From: Epiperipatus broadwayi
Lineage: Eukaryota; Onychophora; Udeonychophora; Euonychophora; Peripatidae
Reading direction: 5' to 3'
Assembly (NCBI GenBank): GCA_028023455.1
Contig: JAQFVV010012441.1
Location: forward strand, 6,514,957-6,578,956
DNA: 64,000 nt
Below are positions 33,835 through 44,110 of this stretch, piece after piece. The notes under the pieces are model-generated. The model was not told the DNA's origin, did not search any database, and saw only the letters and a list, made by a program, of their open reading frames with translations. The first letter of the stretch is position 1, and each line of letters opens with the position of its first letter. The translations under genes were made by a program, and so were the position numbers.

Positions 33835-34370
33835 AATTTATTAAATGCAAGCAGATGATATAATAATGTGAAAGGCAAAAATCTTTGACTGATGCACCTT
33901 AAAAATGTTTACATGACAACCAATCAGATGTAATAATGACTGCATGTGGAACTCTCAATTCAAAAACACAAGCCAGAAATATGAGAAAAAGATGGAACCA
34001 CCTTCTTCTCTATTTATCATCTGCTTGCACTTAATAAATTTAATAGATTTACATTTGTTACTATCATTTCATTAGATATGAAAATTACTTTGAAGTAAAT
34101 CAAGATTTCACCTTGTTTATTTATATGTAATATTTGGTGAATTAAATGAGGTGTTTTAACCTTCATGCTCTTAATTCAGAATGCTTGAGTCTGGCTTATT
34201 TATATATAAATTTAAGTAGAGAAGAAGGTGGTTCCATCTTTTTCTCATATTTCTGGCTTGTGTTTTTGAATTGAGAGTTCCACATACAGTCATTATTACA
34301 TCTATTGGCTGTTACGTAAGCATTTTTAAGGCACATCAGTCAAAGGTTTCAGCCTTTCACATTATTAAAG
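33835..34370. mobile_element. Hairpin made of two PLE terminal sequences
   Basis: Left arm 33862-34012 and right arm 34218-34365 are reverse complements of about 150 bp: AATAATGTGAAAGGC, CCAATCAGATGTAATAATGA, GAACTCTCAATTCAAAAACA, GATGGAACCACCTTC. The same sequence precedes PLE coding remnants at 25785-25985. A second, inner inverted pair (TTATTAAATGCAAGCAGATG at 33839 and its complement ending at 34038) encloses the left arm. No coding sequence remains between the arms. Confidence 0.65.
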
Positions 34371-34884
34371 TATTAAATAAACTTTTCTTAGTACATATAT
34401 TGTAAGTATTTATTTTTTGAATTACAATTTTCCAAGAGGCATTTAAAAAAAATTGAAATAAATAAAATATAAATAAATCAAACAGCGATTTTTAGGATAT
34501 GTATTTCTAAATAATTTTAAATATACAATGAAATTAATTAATTAATTAGAAATTAATAAATAAGTAATTGCCCTATTCAGTTTAACACAACTGAAGATTA
34601 ATAAACCTGAATGTTAAAAAACCTTTTATATAATATTAAAATGTTACTCTTAATATCTGAATGTCATATGTTTGTCAAGACAACTAATCATTTATTATGC
34701 ATGGATTAATGCATTGGTAAAGTAGAATACTCATAATTTATGGTTTCTAGTTTGAAGTCAACACATTACCTCTAATGATTAATTTTCTCCATGGCTCCAC
34801 AAGCATAAAACCGTTTAATTATTTATTATATATATATAAGTAATACATATTTTTTTCAGAAAAATAAAAGTAATTTTTTTTTCA
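34371..34884. other. No gene seen
   Basis: AT-rich, no repeat partner noticed. Confidence 0.5.
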
Positions 34885-34975
34885 TATGTCAAATGCATTG
34901 ACCAGGAAGTGGGTGTGGGCCAGTTGCTTGAAAGGAAGCTATGCTAACTGCTAGGTCACCAACACTTGACAAAAT
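34885..34975 (-). mobile_element. tRNA-derived SINE, diverged copy
   Basis: On the minus strand GTCAAGTGTTGGTGACCTAG, CAGTTAGCATAG and CTTTCAAGCA align with the copy at 57957-58052 (GTCAAGTATTGGTGGTCGAG, GGTCAACACAG, CTTACAAGCA). The A-box region is recognisable; the B box (CACCCACTTCC) is eroded. Confidence 0.5.
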
Positions 34976-36300
34976 TTTTAACATTTTAATTACTTTTATC
35001 TTATAATATTCAAAATAATTAGAGTGGAGATACTTATAATAATAAAATTAGAACAAAAGTTACTCTTATTTCATAAATACTTTTAATAATCAATAATCAA
35101 CAAAAAACTATAACGTTTCACATTATTATGGAATTACTGGTAGATAAAGCTGAATAAGTTCAATAATATGATCATAGTTTAAACTGATTCAGATCTTATT
35201 TGAATAAGTACGTTTTGTTGAGTCTACAAATGATATGCACTGAATGATTTTTTTCATATTCTTAGATATTCAGATCACTTATACAGAGAAGAGTTTATGT
35301 AGAAAGAGCATTTTATTAATATTAAATTAAATTGGTAATTTCATCTGTAATCTTTTATTCATCTTTATCAATGAATATATGCGAATTTTTCTAACAACCT
35401 TTAGTCATATTTATGTATAGTTATATATTAAAAACATCTTACAATATTGATATAAAATTGGTATCTTTTAATTTTAGATTTTATAAAATAATAGTTGTGA
35501 TTTTATTTAACACTTTTGTCCCTATATAGGCTTAATGATTGAAGAACTTTCATACCATTATGCACATAAAAACAATTACTTTTTACTTCAAATCATGTAT
35601 TTTCTTAAAGCTTATTCTTGGATATCTCATTAGTTATTGTTGAATCTGAGAAAAATATCTCCTTCGTCGGCACATATACAGAAATTATTTTATGTCAGTA
35701 GCACAAATGAAAAGATGATACCTAAATTAAAGGTAAGTTAAATAGCAAAAATATTTTTCAATGGTATCATATAATTAAATATTTTTTTAAAAAATGTGTT
35801 AACAAATTTTACCACCATCAAGGAAATCCAATATTAGATTATTCGAATACAATTAAATGAAGCCGTTTTTTAGATGATTACAATGCTCAATGTCATAGTT
35901 ACAAACAAAATTTCAGCTGGTATATAACAGTAAAAGTCAATAAGTAGGTTTAATCAGGTTTAAACTTCCACATTATCTCAACCTTACACATACAATTTTT
36001 AAAAAAAATATTAAGACTCAATTATATATATATAGAAAGAGAGATAATATTGTTTACTACTAGTTCAAGTGAATTCAGCAGTGCACGACTGGTGTTAATT
36101 GATATTGCTTAATTACATTTTAGTTGAAAATTTTAAGTACATTCATACACTGAACTTCCGATTTATTTAAATATTTCTATTTGTAATAAAGTCATGAAAA
36201 ATACTTGTAGTGAAAATATACTAATTCACAATTAAATCAATTTGGATCAATTATATTTAATTTTTTAAAATAATTACGAATTGGTTGTTTGATTTGTGTG
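34976..36300. other. No gene seen
   Basis: AT-rich, short frames only, small (TA)n at 36023-36033. A (TA)n run at 36301-36320 borders the PLE that follows. Confidence 0.6.
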
Positions 36301-36355
36301 TATATATATATATATATATAAACATTACAAGCATAAAGCTAAACTAGTCAATATA

Positions 36356-36429
36356 AAATCAAAACTACCCCAAATCTAAAATTAAACCAGACCAGCATAA
36401 AAATAATATTAAAACACAACCTAAGGTTT
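36356..36429 (+). repeat. PLE left inverted repeat, 74 bp
   Basis: Exact reverse complement of 38422-38495 by eye. Begins AAATCAAAACTACC and ends CAACCTAAGGTTT. It overlaps the first, probably untranslated, codons of the frame. Confidence 0.85.
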
Positions 36430-38357
36430 CTGAGTATAGAGTTGTTAATCTTACGGATTTGAAGTTAAATGATAGGGAATTAGATATTCTTGGTAAAGGC
36501 CCTAATTTTGTTCCATTTCATTCAAAAAATATAGTTTTTGATACAATTTCGTCTATTGAATCTAGTAATTTGAGTGATGAGCAGAAAGTTGGTATTCAAT
36601 CGATTTTGAATAAAAGTTTAAAAAGGAAAGAAAAATTTGTTATTAATCCTGTTGAGATTAAACATCTTAAAAATAGGTTAATTGCTAATGATGTAATCAT
36701 TTCTCGTGAAGACAAAGCTGGTAGGTTTGTTATTATGAAAGGAGATGATTTCAAAGAGAAAATGGATAGAGAATTAAATAATGGTAAATATATGTTGTTA
36801 GATAAAAATTCAGGTAATTTGATTAAAAGAAAATTGATAGATATTATGAAGAAAATGGTTAATTTAAAATTTTTTAATAGAGTAGATTATTTAAAATGCT
36901 ATCCTAATGATTTTACATCAGCTAAGATGTTTGTGAATATTAAAACTCATAAAGATGGTTTTCCTTTAAGATTTATTTTTGATTTTACAGGTAGTGTTGT
37001 AGAGGGTATTTCTAGATTCTTGAATAATTTTTTAAAGCAATTTGTTGATTTTGGTCAGTACACAGTTTCTTCTTCTTTTGAGGCTTTTGATAAGATTAAT
37101 AATTTTAAAATGGAAAGTAATTGAGTATTTGGAAGTTTAGATATTGAGAATATGTATCAGTCTGTTAATAGGTTAAGCAGTATTGATGTTCTTTTGTCTG
37201 TATTGATTAAGAAAAGTTCTTTATCAAAAAATAAAATTAAGGTAATTAAAGATTTGCTTTTGTTATTGGAAGATTCTATGTATTTTACTTATAGAGGTAA
37301 TTTTTATAAGATTAAGAAAGGGTGGATAATAGGTTATATTATTTCTCCTTTAGTATGTTCAGTTTATATTAGTTTTATGGAAGAGGAAATTATTATTAAA
37401 AAGAATTGTTTATATGTAAAATTATTTGTCAGATATGTTGATGGTTGTTTATTTGTAGTTGAGAATGATAAATTGAAGGAATTTGTAAATGAGTTTAATT
37501 GTTTTGATCCTTCTATAAAATTTGTGTTAGAAGGAGGGGGGGGGTTAGATTTTGGTAAGTTAAAATTTTTAGATCTTTTGGTGATTAGAAATATAGAAAC
37601 TAATTGTTTATTGTGCAGTCATTTAGTTAAAAGTAAAGAATTAAGATCTATAATTAAACCTGATAGCTATCAGTCTGTATCTCATAAAGTAGCTGCTTTA
37701 AGGAATTATTGTCATAGGAATATTAAATTAAATAATTCTAGTGGGGTAGCTTTGTTTCAGAAATATCAATTTTATAAAGATTATTTGAGTGTTGGATACT
37801 CTGATAAATTTGTTAAAAGTATTTTATTTAATAGTAATATTTGTAAGGATGTAAAGGTTAAAGAAAAATATGATTTTATTTCTTTGCCATTTAAATTGTC
37901 TTCTTATAAAATTGTGTGTAGAAATAGTAAATTGTTTGGAAATAAGAAAATTGCTTGGAAAAGGGGTGTTACATTGAATAATTTATTAAATAATACAAAA
38001 GAAGTTTTTGATAGAAAGACTATTCCTGGTGTGGTATATTTTATTCCTTGTTTATTTTGTAAGAAGGTTTACATAGGTCAGAATAGTTTGAGTTTAAATG
38101 AAAGAATAAAGGTTCATAAAAGTAGAGTTAAAAATAGATATCTTAGTTCTGCTTTGTATGTCCATGAAAAAGATACAGGCCACACTATTGATTTTGATGA
38201 AGCTAAGGTTGTCTTCTTTGAGAGAAATGAAATCAAAAGAAGAATTAAAGAGTCTTTATTATTGAAAATTTATTATTCTGAAGCAATTAACTTATTTAAG
38301 AGTTCTTTTAATATTAAGGGTGGATGGGAAGTGAATGGATTTGTGGGTAGTTTTTAA
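36357..38357 (+). pseudogene. PLE reverse transcriptase / GIY-YIG endonuclease, two lesions
   Basis: The frame opens after TAA 36354-36356 with no ATG in the first part (first in-frame ATG is well inside), so the true start is lost or non-canonical. Codons about 20-45 hold VVNLTDLKLND and LGKGPNFVP, the usual PLE N-terminal block. KTHKDGFPLR is near codon 196, motif A SLDIENMY has its Asp at codon 262, the motif B region is GWIIGYIISPL, and motif C reads RYVDG with Asp 362 followed by Gly 363 where the second catalytic Asp is required. FLDLLVIRN follows. GVVYFIPC and VYIGQ (codons about 558-574) are GIY and YIG with a CxxC between. Lesions: TGA at 37122-37124 (codon 256) and YVDD changed to YVDG. 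Otherwise open to TAA 38355-38357. Confidence 0.85.
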
Positions 38358-38393
38358 TAGTATATATAATGTGTGGTTTTTTTGTAATTCTTT

Positions 38394-38437
38394 ACACTTG
38401 AGAAGTCTGCTTGTAGCAGTGAAACCTTAGGTTGTGT
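38394..38437 (+). ncRNA. Hammerhead-like motif at the PLE 3' end
   Basis: Stem I ACAC 38394-38397 with GTGT 38434-38437. Core TTGAGAA 38398-38404 (canonical CTGATGA, with C3 and G8 changed plus N7). Stem II CTGC/GCAG (38407-38410 with 38416-38419) over TTGTA, GAAA 38421-38424 intact. Stem III ACC/GGT over TTA, H17 T at 38433. All three helices can form, but two invariant core bases differ. PLEs are known to carry hammerheads in their terminal repeats, which supports the reading. Confidence 0.5.
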
Positions 38438-38495
38438 TTTAATATTATTTTTATGCTGGTCTGGTTTAATTTTAGATTTGGGGTAGTTTTGATTT
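38422..38495 (-). repeat. PLE right inverted repeat, 74 bp
   Basis: Partner of 36356-36429. It begins inside the GAAA box of the hammerhead-like motif and ends at GTTTTGATTT next to a (TA)n run. Confidence 0.85.
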
Positions 38496-38792
38496 GATAT
38501 ATATATATATATGGGAGTAATCATATCAAATTAATTCTCAATCTTTTCATTTTGAGTTCCATTCTCTTGTAAATTATAAAATAATGGGAAAAGATAGCTA
38601 ATTTCATTTACGTGTATTACTCAAATAATATTTGATTATCACGTGATCTAAATGTTTAAATGTGTGCCTCTCCCCATAACAAATTATAGCTAAAGTTTCT
38701 TCCACTGTTACATTTTGAAAATATTAATAATCAAATATGTCTCTACACATACAAATGCAAATATTTACCCACACTCATATATATATATTGTA

Positions 38793-39110
38793 ACCGGACC
38801 ACCATACAACCCTTTTATTACTTCAGTTGTAACAATTTCCTGATGAGCATGTTGCAGGAAGGAACTATCAATTGGCATTACCCAATGCAGATGTTAATCC
38901 CCCCCCCACAACAATATTTCCTGCTCATCAGAGGTGGTAGCACCATAGAGGCTGGAAGCATCTAGACATTTATATGTTTGGTTTTTCAAACGGTGCCACT
39001 AGAGTTCCATCTCACTACAACCTGACTTACCTAGGTCTAGTTATGCCAGACATAGCTCAGGAGGCATGAGATTCTCATGAACAAGTGCAATGACTGATGA
39101 GTGATGCAAT
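38793..39110. other. Unclassified repeat-like segment of higher GC
   Basis: Begins TGTAACCGGACCACCATACA directly after a (TA)n run, includes a C run (38899-38907) and two partially complementary TTTCCTGxTGAGCA words near 38849 and 38918, and ends near an AATAAA (39107). It might be an LTR or SINE-like unit, but I find no partner copy in the window. Confidence 0.3.
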
Positions 39111-39334
39111 AAAAACAAAATAGAATTGGACAACTGGATAACTAAATTTAATTTTTAGTAACAATAATTTTATTTAATAACAATTAATTTGCAAGTTCTC
39201 ATAAAGTTCTTTCCTATCCGTGTGATGACTCATTTTCATTTCATTTATGAAAAGGTTAGAAGCAGTTTGTTGATCAATAGTTCATAGAGAGGAGTGCATT
39301 TATGTGCATAAGTTTCATTATTTTCTTTCCCCAA

Positions 39335-39625
39335 AATCAATATTCAGATGAGCATTAAGCATTGGTCATTTTATGTCAACATGCAGATGAGCATTTAGAG
39401 TCCATATAATATTTCATTAAATTTATCAAATCCAGTAATGTGGTTTAAATTACTCCCACAAAATCAACATTCAGGTAAGCATTAAACATTTGTAATTTTA
39501 CATTAATATGCAGATAAGCATTTAGAGTCCATATAGTATTTCATTAAATTTACTGAATCCAGTAATGTGGTTTAAATTACTCCCACAAAATTAATATTCA
39601 GGTAAGTATTAAGCATTTTCATTTA
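39335..39625 (+). repeat. Tandem repeat, period 127 bp, about 2.3 copies
   Basis: TTTAGAGTCCATATA recurs at about 39394 and 39521; CCAGTAATGTGGTTTAAATT and ACTCCCACAAAAT recur at the same period. The ATTCAGxTxAGxATTAA word occurs three times. Noncoding. Confidence 0.85.
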
Positions 39626-39745
39626 TACTTTATCATGAATAAATGATTTTCATAATTTTAGTTTCATTCATAATTTTCCAGTAACAAACGTATTTTCATG
39701 CAGCTACATTTATTAATAATTCTCTTCTTTTTTTATATATTTATA

Positions 39746-39935
39746 AGAAAAACGTTTTGTTTGTCTTTTAAAACATATATAATTTTAGTTTAAGAAATAT
39801 GTTTTGTTTATCTTTTAAAATCACATATAATTTTAGTTTAAGAAATACGTTTGTTTATCTTTTAAAAACACATATAATTTTAGTTTAAGAAAATATGTTT
39901 TGTCTTGTCTTTTAAAAAACACATATCGAATATTT
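39746..39935 (+). repeat. Tandem repeat, period about 48 bp, four copies
   Basis: Units begin AGAAA(A/T)A(T/C)GTTTTG and end ACATATAATTTTAGTTTA, starting at about 39746, 39793, 39841 and 39888. Confidence 0.85.
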
Positions 39936-40894
39936 TTATAAAATCATACCTTCATTTACCCAGTTTGTCGCTTCAAAAAGGGGTCATCGCATTTCAGCTG
40001 AATGGCATTATTTCCTTTCTATGATGTCTATCCAGGAAAATCTAGAAAAATCATGGCTTAGAATGAAGAGATGAAGCTGTTGGTTTATTTTTCCATCGTT
40101 ATAACTTCCTTAATAAAGCTTTCTTTTTCCATCATTAACAGAGGTTCTTTAATATCCTTTTAAAATTGAAATTTTTTTTTTTCAATATTCTTCTTTGACA
40201 GCTACTTGAAAAATATCTCTTTGGAAAAAAATATAACTATTTGATCTCCTTAAATTCTCTCTGAAAAAACTTTTTAAAACTCTTTCAAAGTCTCTTGTTT
40301 TAAAATCAAATCTAATCTGCCTCTGAACTTCCAACTTGACTATTTATATTCTGATTCTGGATTGATTAAACAGCCTTTCCCACTGTACTTCATTTGCATA
40401 CTGCTCTTATTTAAGCCCGAGTGCTTTTTTGCTTCTTAACAATTGGATAATCTACCTTTTTAGCAGGATAGATAAGAAATCATAAGAATTAAGCCATGTT
40501 TTTCAATTTACTAACTTTGCCTCAAGTGATTATTACACTTTATTCAAAAGCATTCAAAAATTAAAAATGTAATCAATTTAATACATGCCAGCTTTAAATA
40601 AATATGTGATATATTTAAATTATATCGTAATCCAAAACTATAAAATCAATAATGATTTTCTTTATTATTTTCTTTTCTCAATTATGGAAAATAATAATTT
40701 TCTTGTAACGTCATAAACTAAACTTTTTTATACATCTGCTGTTTTTTAAGGTGGAAGGGTAACTAGCTCTTAGAATAAATATACATGTGAAACATCGTTC
40801 TTGTTTCAATATATATAGTGATAAACTTTTTAATTCAAATAATTTCTGTCCGCATTAGTATGGATGAAGTAGGATTGTGAATCACACTAAATAT
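39936..40894. other. No gene seen apart from a promoter-like cluster
   Basis: More mixed base composition at 39960-40440 than in the surroundings, but no open frame of note. See the separate entry at 40335-40400. Confidence 0.5.
40335..40400 (-). promoter_or_regulatory. Octamer plus TATA-box cluster
   Basis: On the minus strand ATGCAAAT (40399-40392), the POU-factor octamer, lies about 45 bp upstream of TATAAATAG (40348-40340). This spacing is promoter-like and could belong to a retroelement terminal repeat. No coding region follows on the minus strand, so the function is uncertain. Confidence 0.3.
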
Positions 40895-40898
40895 ATAT

Positions 40899-40986
<88 letters not shown>
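40895..40986. repeat. (TA)n microsatellite, about 90 bp
   Basis: One GAT interruption near the left end. Generates a poly Ile-Tyr frame that is not a gene. Confidence 0.95.
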
Positions 40987-40991
<5 letters not shown>

Positions 40992-41449
40992 GTTTCCAAC
41001 CAGTAACCACCTAAACATTCACAGTAAATATAGCAACCAATATTTCTAACTGCTGTCAAGGCAACCTTCACACCTTTTAATAGCAAGAATGGAAATATAT
41101 ATATATATATAATTAATTCACAGCATTTTTATGTAACCCCTAAGCTACCATCAGCCAATTAACAAAAAATATATCAGGTTGACTTTTTTCTCTATACATA
41201 AATTTCTTAAAATAAATTCTTATCATTAGATGAGCTAAAGGTATACACATTTGAATGATCTCACCAGATTAAAGAAAATCGGACTTTTAATGTATGTAAG
41301 TAAGATTACTTGACTCTTATATTTGCAATCAAACGCATACACATATATGGACGCTGATAAATTTAGATATTTTAAACAGTGATAAAAAAAAATAAACCAA
41401 TATCTCATATTTATTTTCAGGTTTTTTTTTGTTTTTATCAGTGTAAAAA
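40987..41449. other. No gene seen
   Basis: Short (TA)n at 41096-41110. The 81-codon minus frame at 41235-41480 runs into repeat G and has no recognisable domain. Confidence 0.5.
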
Positions 41450-41595
41450 TTAACTTAATCCTATCACAACAATCCTTCATCCCAGAATTCAGACCAATAT
41501 TTCATAGTATAGATGTATTTGAAACATATAGTTTTTCAAGTAAGCCATAAAGCATACGTTACAGTTTAACTTCATATAAATATTTTTAGAGTTAC
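41450..41595 (+). repeat. Interspersed repeat G, copy 1
   Basis: Shares with 46575-46770 and 51370-51575 the words CACAAxxATCxxTCAxCCCAGA, CAGACCAAT.TxTCA and ATAGATGTAT. This copy lacks the first 60 bp. Noncoding, origin unknown. Confidence 0.6.
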
Positions 41596-41611
41596 TTACA
41601 TTTATCTTCAT

Positions 41612-41614
41612 ATA

Positions 41615-41662
<48 letters not shown>
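41612..41662. repeat. (TA)n microsatellite
   Basis: About 50 bp with one G interruption, directly adjoining the hammerhead array. Confidence 0.9.
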
Positions 41663-41666
<4 letters not shown>

Positions 41667-41822
41667 TGAAAACAAATCACATATCACATGACCTATATAA
41701 CTTGATTTATCAGTATGTAATAAATAAAGAATGTGCTAATATCTCTAAACACGCTTTTTTTTCTTTATGATAAATGCCACAAGATAAAGTATTTGAAATC
41801 TTTATCTTGAATTGTCCCCATT

Positions 41823-41862
41823 CCCAGACCAGTTTTGAGCTATAGCTTTCTTCAGTGAGACA
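41823..41862 (-). ncRNA. Hammerhead-like motif, family A
   Basis: Minus strand: CTGAAGA at 41855-41849 (fits CTGANGA), a self-complementary AGCTATAGCT stem II, AAAA at 41836-41833 instead of GAAA, then CTGGTC and a TGGG that pairs with CTCA upstream. G12 is lost. Confidence 0.5.
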
Positions 41863-42234
41863 CTAGGACATTAGATTCAGAATCCTAACTCAAGCTAAGC
41901 ATAAGATCTTAAATTCTCAGACATCTATGCTGAATTTGAAGGCATAGCTCAAAACTGGTCTGGAGATGGGGACAATCCACGATCAAAATATCAAATGCTT
42001 TTTCTTGTGGCATTTATCATAAAAAATAAGCTTGCTTAGAGCTATTATCATATTCTTTATTTATTACATATTGGCAATGAAAGCTATATAGGTCATATGG
42101 CATATGACTTGGGTTTTCATTAATATTACAATTTGGCTGTTAAGGCTTTGGTTACATTTAATTGCTCAGCCTACTAGTTACGGAGCATCTGGTTTTAATT
42201 CAGGCCCATATATTTTTCTATTTGAAGAGCTGAA

Positions 42235-42271
<37 letters not shown>

Positions 42272-42286
42272 TAAAATTCAGCTCTT

Positions 42287-42334
<48 letters not shown>

Positions 42335-42413
42335 AATTCAGATCTTCTTTTTAATAGTCAAGTATTTGATAAACTCTTAGCTTGAGTTAGGATTCTGAAT
42401 CTAATGTCCTAGC

Positions 42414-42445
42414 TTCTCACTGAAGAGAGCCATAGCTCAAAACCT
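42414..42445 (+). ncRNA. Hammerhead-like motif, family A, broken after the AAAA box
   Basis: CTGAAGA 42420-42426, stem II GAGC/GCTC over CATA (42427-42438), AAAA 42439-42442. The expected GGTC and stem I 3' strand are missing, because the sequence jumps into the next monomer body. Confidence 0.5.
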
Positions 42446-42559
42446 TTAAAGAGCTGAATTTGAAGACATATAGATGTCTGAGAATTTCAGATCTTCTTAA
42501 TAGTTAAGTATTTGATAAATGCTTAGCTTGAATTGGGACTCTGAATCTAATGTTCTGGC

Positions 42560-42600
42560 TAATCACTGAAGAGACACATAGCTCAAAATTGGTCTGGAAA
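42560..42600 (+). ncRNA. Hammerhead-like motif, family A
   Basis: CTGAAGA 42566-42572, a weakened stem II (GAC...CTC), AAAA 42585-42588, short stem III, GTC at 42592-42594, and TGG after it facing TCA upstream. Confidence 0.45.
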
Positions 42601-42971
42601 TGGGGACAATCTAAGATAATGATTTCAAATGTTTTCTTTTGTGGCATTTATCATAAAAAGAATAAGCTTGTTTAGAGCTATTGGCATGCTCCATTTTATT
42701 ACATACTGGTAATGCAAGCTATGGTCATGTGATATATGACTTGTTTTCATTAATATTATAAATTTGGCTGTTAAGGCTTTGGATATATTAAATTGCTAAG
42801 CCTACAAATATATAAAATAACTGACTTTAGTTTAGGCCCCTATAAATTTTTCAGTTGAAGAGGTGAATTTGAAGACATATAGATGTCTGAGAATTTCAGC
42901 TCTTCTTCTCAATAGTTAAATATTTGATAAAGGCTTAGTTTGAGTTAGAATTCTGAATCTAATATTCTAGT

Positions 42972-43012
42972 TCTTCACTGAAGAGAGACATAGCTCAAAA
43001 CTGACCTGGGGA
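42972..43012 (+). ncRNA. Hammerhead-like motif, family A
   Basis: CTGAAGA 42978-42984, stem II GAG/CTC (42985-42996), AAAA 42997-43000, then CTGACC where CTGGTC is expected. Homologous to the core 412 bp upstream. Confidence 0.45.
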
Positions 43013-43095
43013 TAAGGACAATCCTAGATAAAGATTTCAAATACTTTCTCCTGTGACATTTGTCTTAAAAAATAGGTTTGTTTATGGCACGGTCT

Positions 43096-43691
43096 TTATT
43101 TATTATACATATGTGCGTGTGTGAACTAACTTCCTAAAAAAACAAACAATTTAAATCTGATTAGAATGTAGAAAAAAATTATCTATCAAGCCTATATTTC
43201 AACTTAAGTTATGTTCGACAAGTCAATATAGTCACACTTCTATAGGTTATTTATATAAACATATAAAGTAGCATATCTCATATTTGTTTGCTTTGATGAA
43301 AAGTTTGTTACTTGATTTTTTTTTAAAAAAGTATGTTCCCCATTAAATTAAAAATTACTTTAAAATATGTAGTTAACAAAATTCAATAAAATTGCAACCA
43401 ATGCGTGATTCATTTATATATAAGTACAATATAAACATTGAAGCGTAATTTTTTGATTAAAATCATACAAAACATAACCATTAATAATTTATTCAAAAAT
43501 AGAATTTTCATAAAAATAAATAAATTAAAATATTACTCATAAATGTTTTAATTAAAATTACTGTTACCTTAACACAATGATAATAATTTGAATGATGGAC
43601 CAAAAAATTATTTGTTGCCAATAAACATTTTAGATCTGTATTCATTGGTGAATGTATATATTAAAATTTTTCACACCCTTAATATGTAAAC
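43096..43691. other. No gene seen
   Basis: AT-rich sequence, no repeat partner noticed. Confidence 0.5.
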
Positions 43692-44110
43692 CAAAACCAT
43701 TATCGATCCACTACAGAATAAAAATCTCTCCAACTTTAATTCAGTGTCATATCTAGCCTCTTTTTTCCACGTTAACACAACACCTTTCCTATTCCTCTCA
43801 CATGTGCTCTCTTCTAGGACTTTTCACAATATCTTGGAATCTACTTTAAAATTTCAACTTTTCATCTACTATCATCATTTCTAGAAATATATTCAGCCCA
43901 CCTCTACTTCAGACTTTTAATTCTTTCAATGATATCAGTATCGCCAGCTTGTTCTCTCTCCTACTTATATCATTTTTGATATTTTTATGTTATTCCTAAC
44001 ATTCATCTCTTCATTCTTTGTTGATTGATTTGAAACCTCCTTATTGTTCTTCTTTTAGGTGTCTAAATCTCAGATCCATATACCCAAACTGGTAAAACAT
44101 ATTTATTAAA

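Larger units (their letters stand above)
36330..38497 (+). mobile_element. Penelope-like element, near complete, with 74 bp inverted ends
   Basis: About 2.1 kb: left inverted repeat, a 667-codon frame interrupted once, a short 3' region with a hammerhead-like motif, right inverted repeat. (TA)n lies outside both ends (36301-36320, 38498-38512). The identical ends indicate that the copy is fairly young or that the ends were made in the same insertion event. The coding strand is conspicuously poor in C. PLEs integrate with an RT plus GIY-YIG protein and often carry inverted or direct terminal repeats; this copy fits. Confidence 0.8.
41666..43095. mobile_element. Hammerhead repeat family A, array of inverted and tandem monomers
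   Basis: The first part (41666-42120) is a palindrome with arms of about 210 bp (ATGAAAACAAATCACATATC at the left, GATATxTGACTTGxxTTTCAT type at the right). From about 42200 follow direct tandem monomers, all on the plus strand. Landmarks GAAGACATATAGATGTCTGA (42462, 42871) and hammerhead cores (42566, 42978) repeat at 412 bp. Order within a monomer: GGCTGTTAAGGCTTTGG, TTAGGCCC, the GAAGACATATAG block, a TTTGATAAAxGCTTAG segment, TCTGAATCTAATxTTCT, the hammerhead, then GGGGACAAT and AGAGCTATTGGCATGCTCC. (TA)n runs interrupt the array at 42239-42268 and 42290-42331. No coding sequence. Confidence 0.75.

Noticed and set aside
38840-38940. Two CTGATGA words near 38851 and, on the minus strand, 38926
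   Set aside because: Stem II is at best three pairs, GAAA is absent or misplaced on the plus strand, and no stem I partner follows in either case.
39335-39935. CRISPR-like array
   Set aside because: The repeats are long diverged tandem units without unique spacers, in eukaryotic repeat-rich DNA.
38793-40800. Solo LTR of about 2 kb
   Set aside because: The TGTAAC start and the minus-strand TATA box are suggestive, but no matching TG...CA end, target duplication or second copy could be found.
40835-41086. 83-codon frame with a poly Ile-Tyr core
   Set aside because: Produced by the (TA)n tract.
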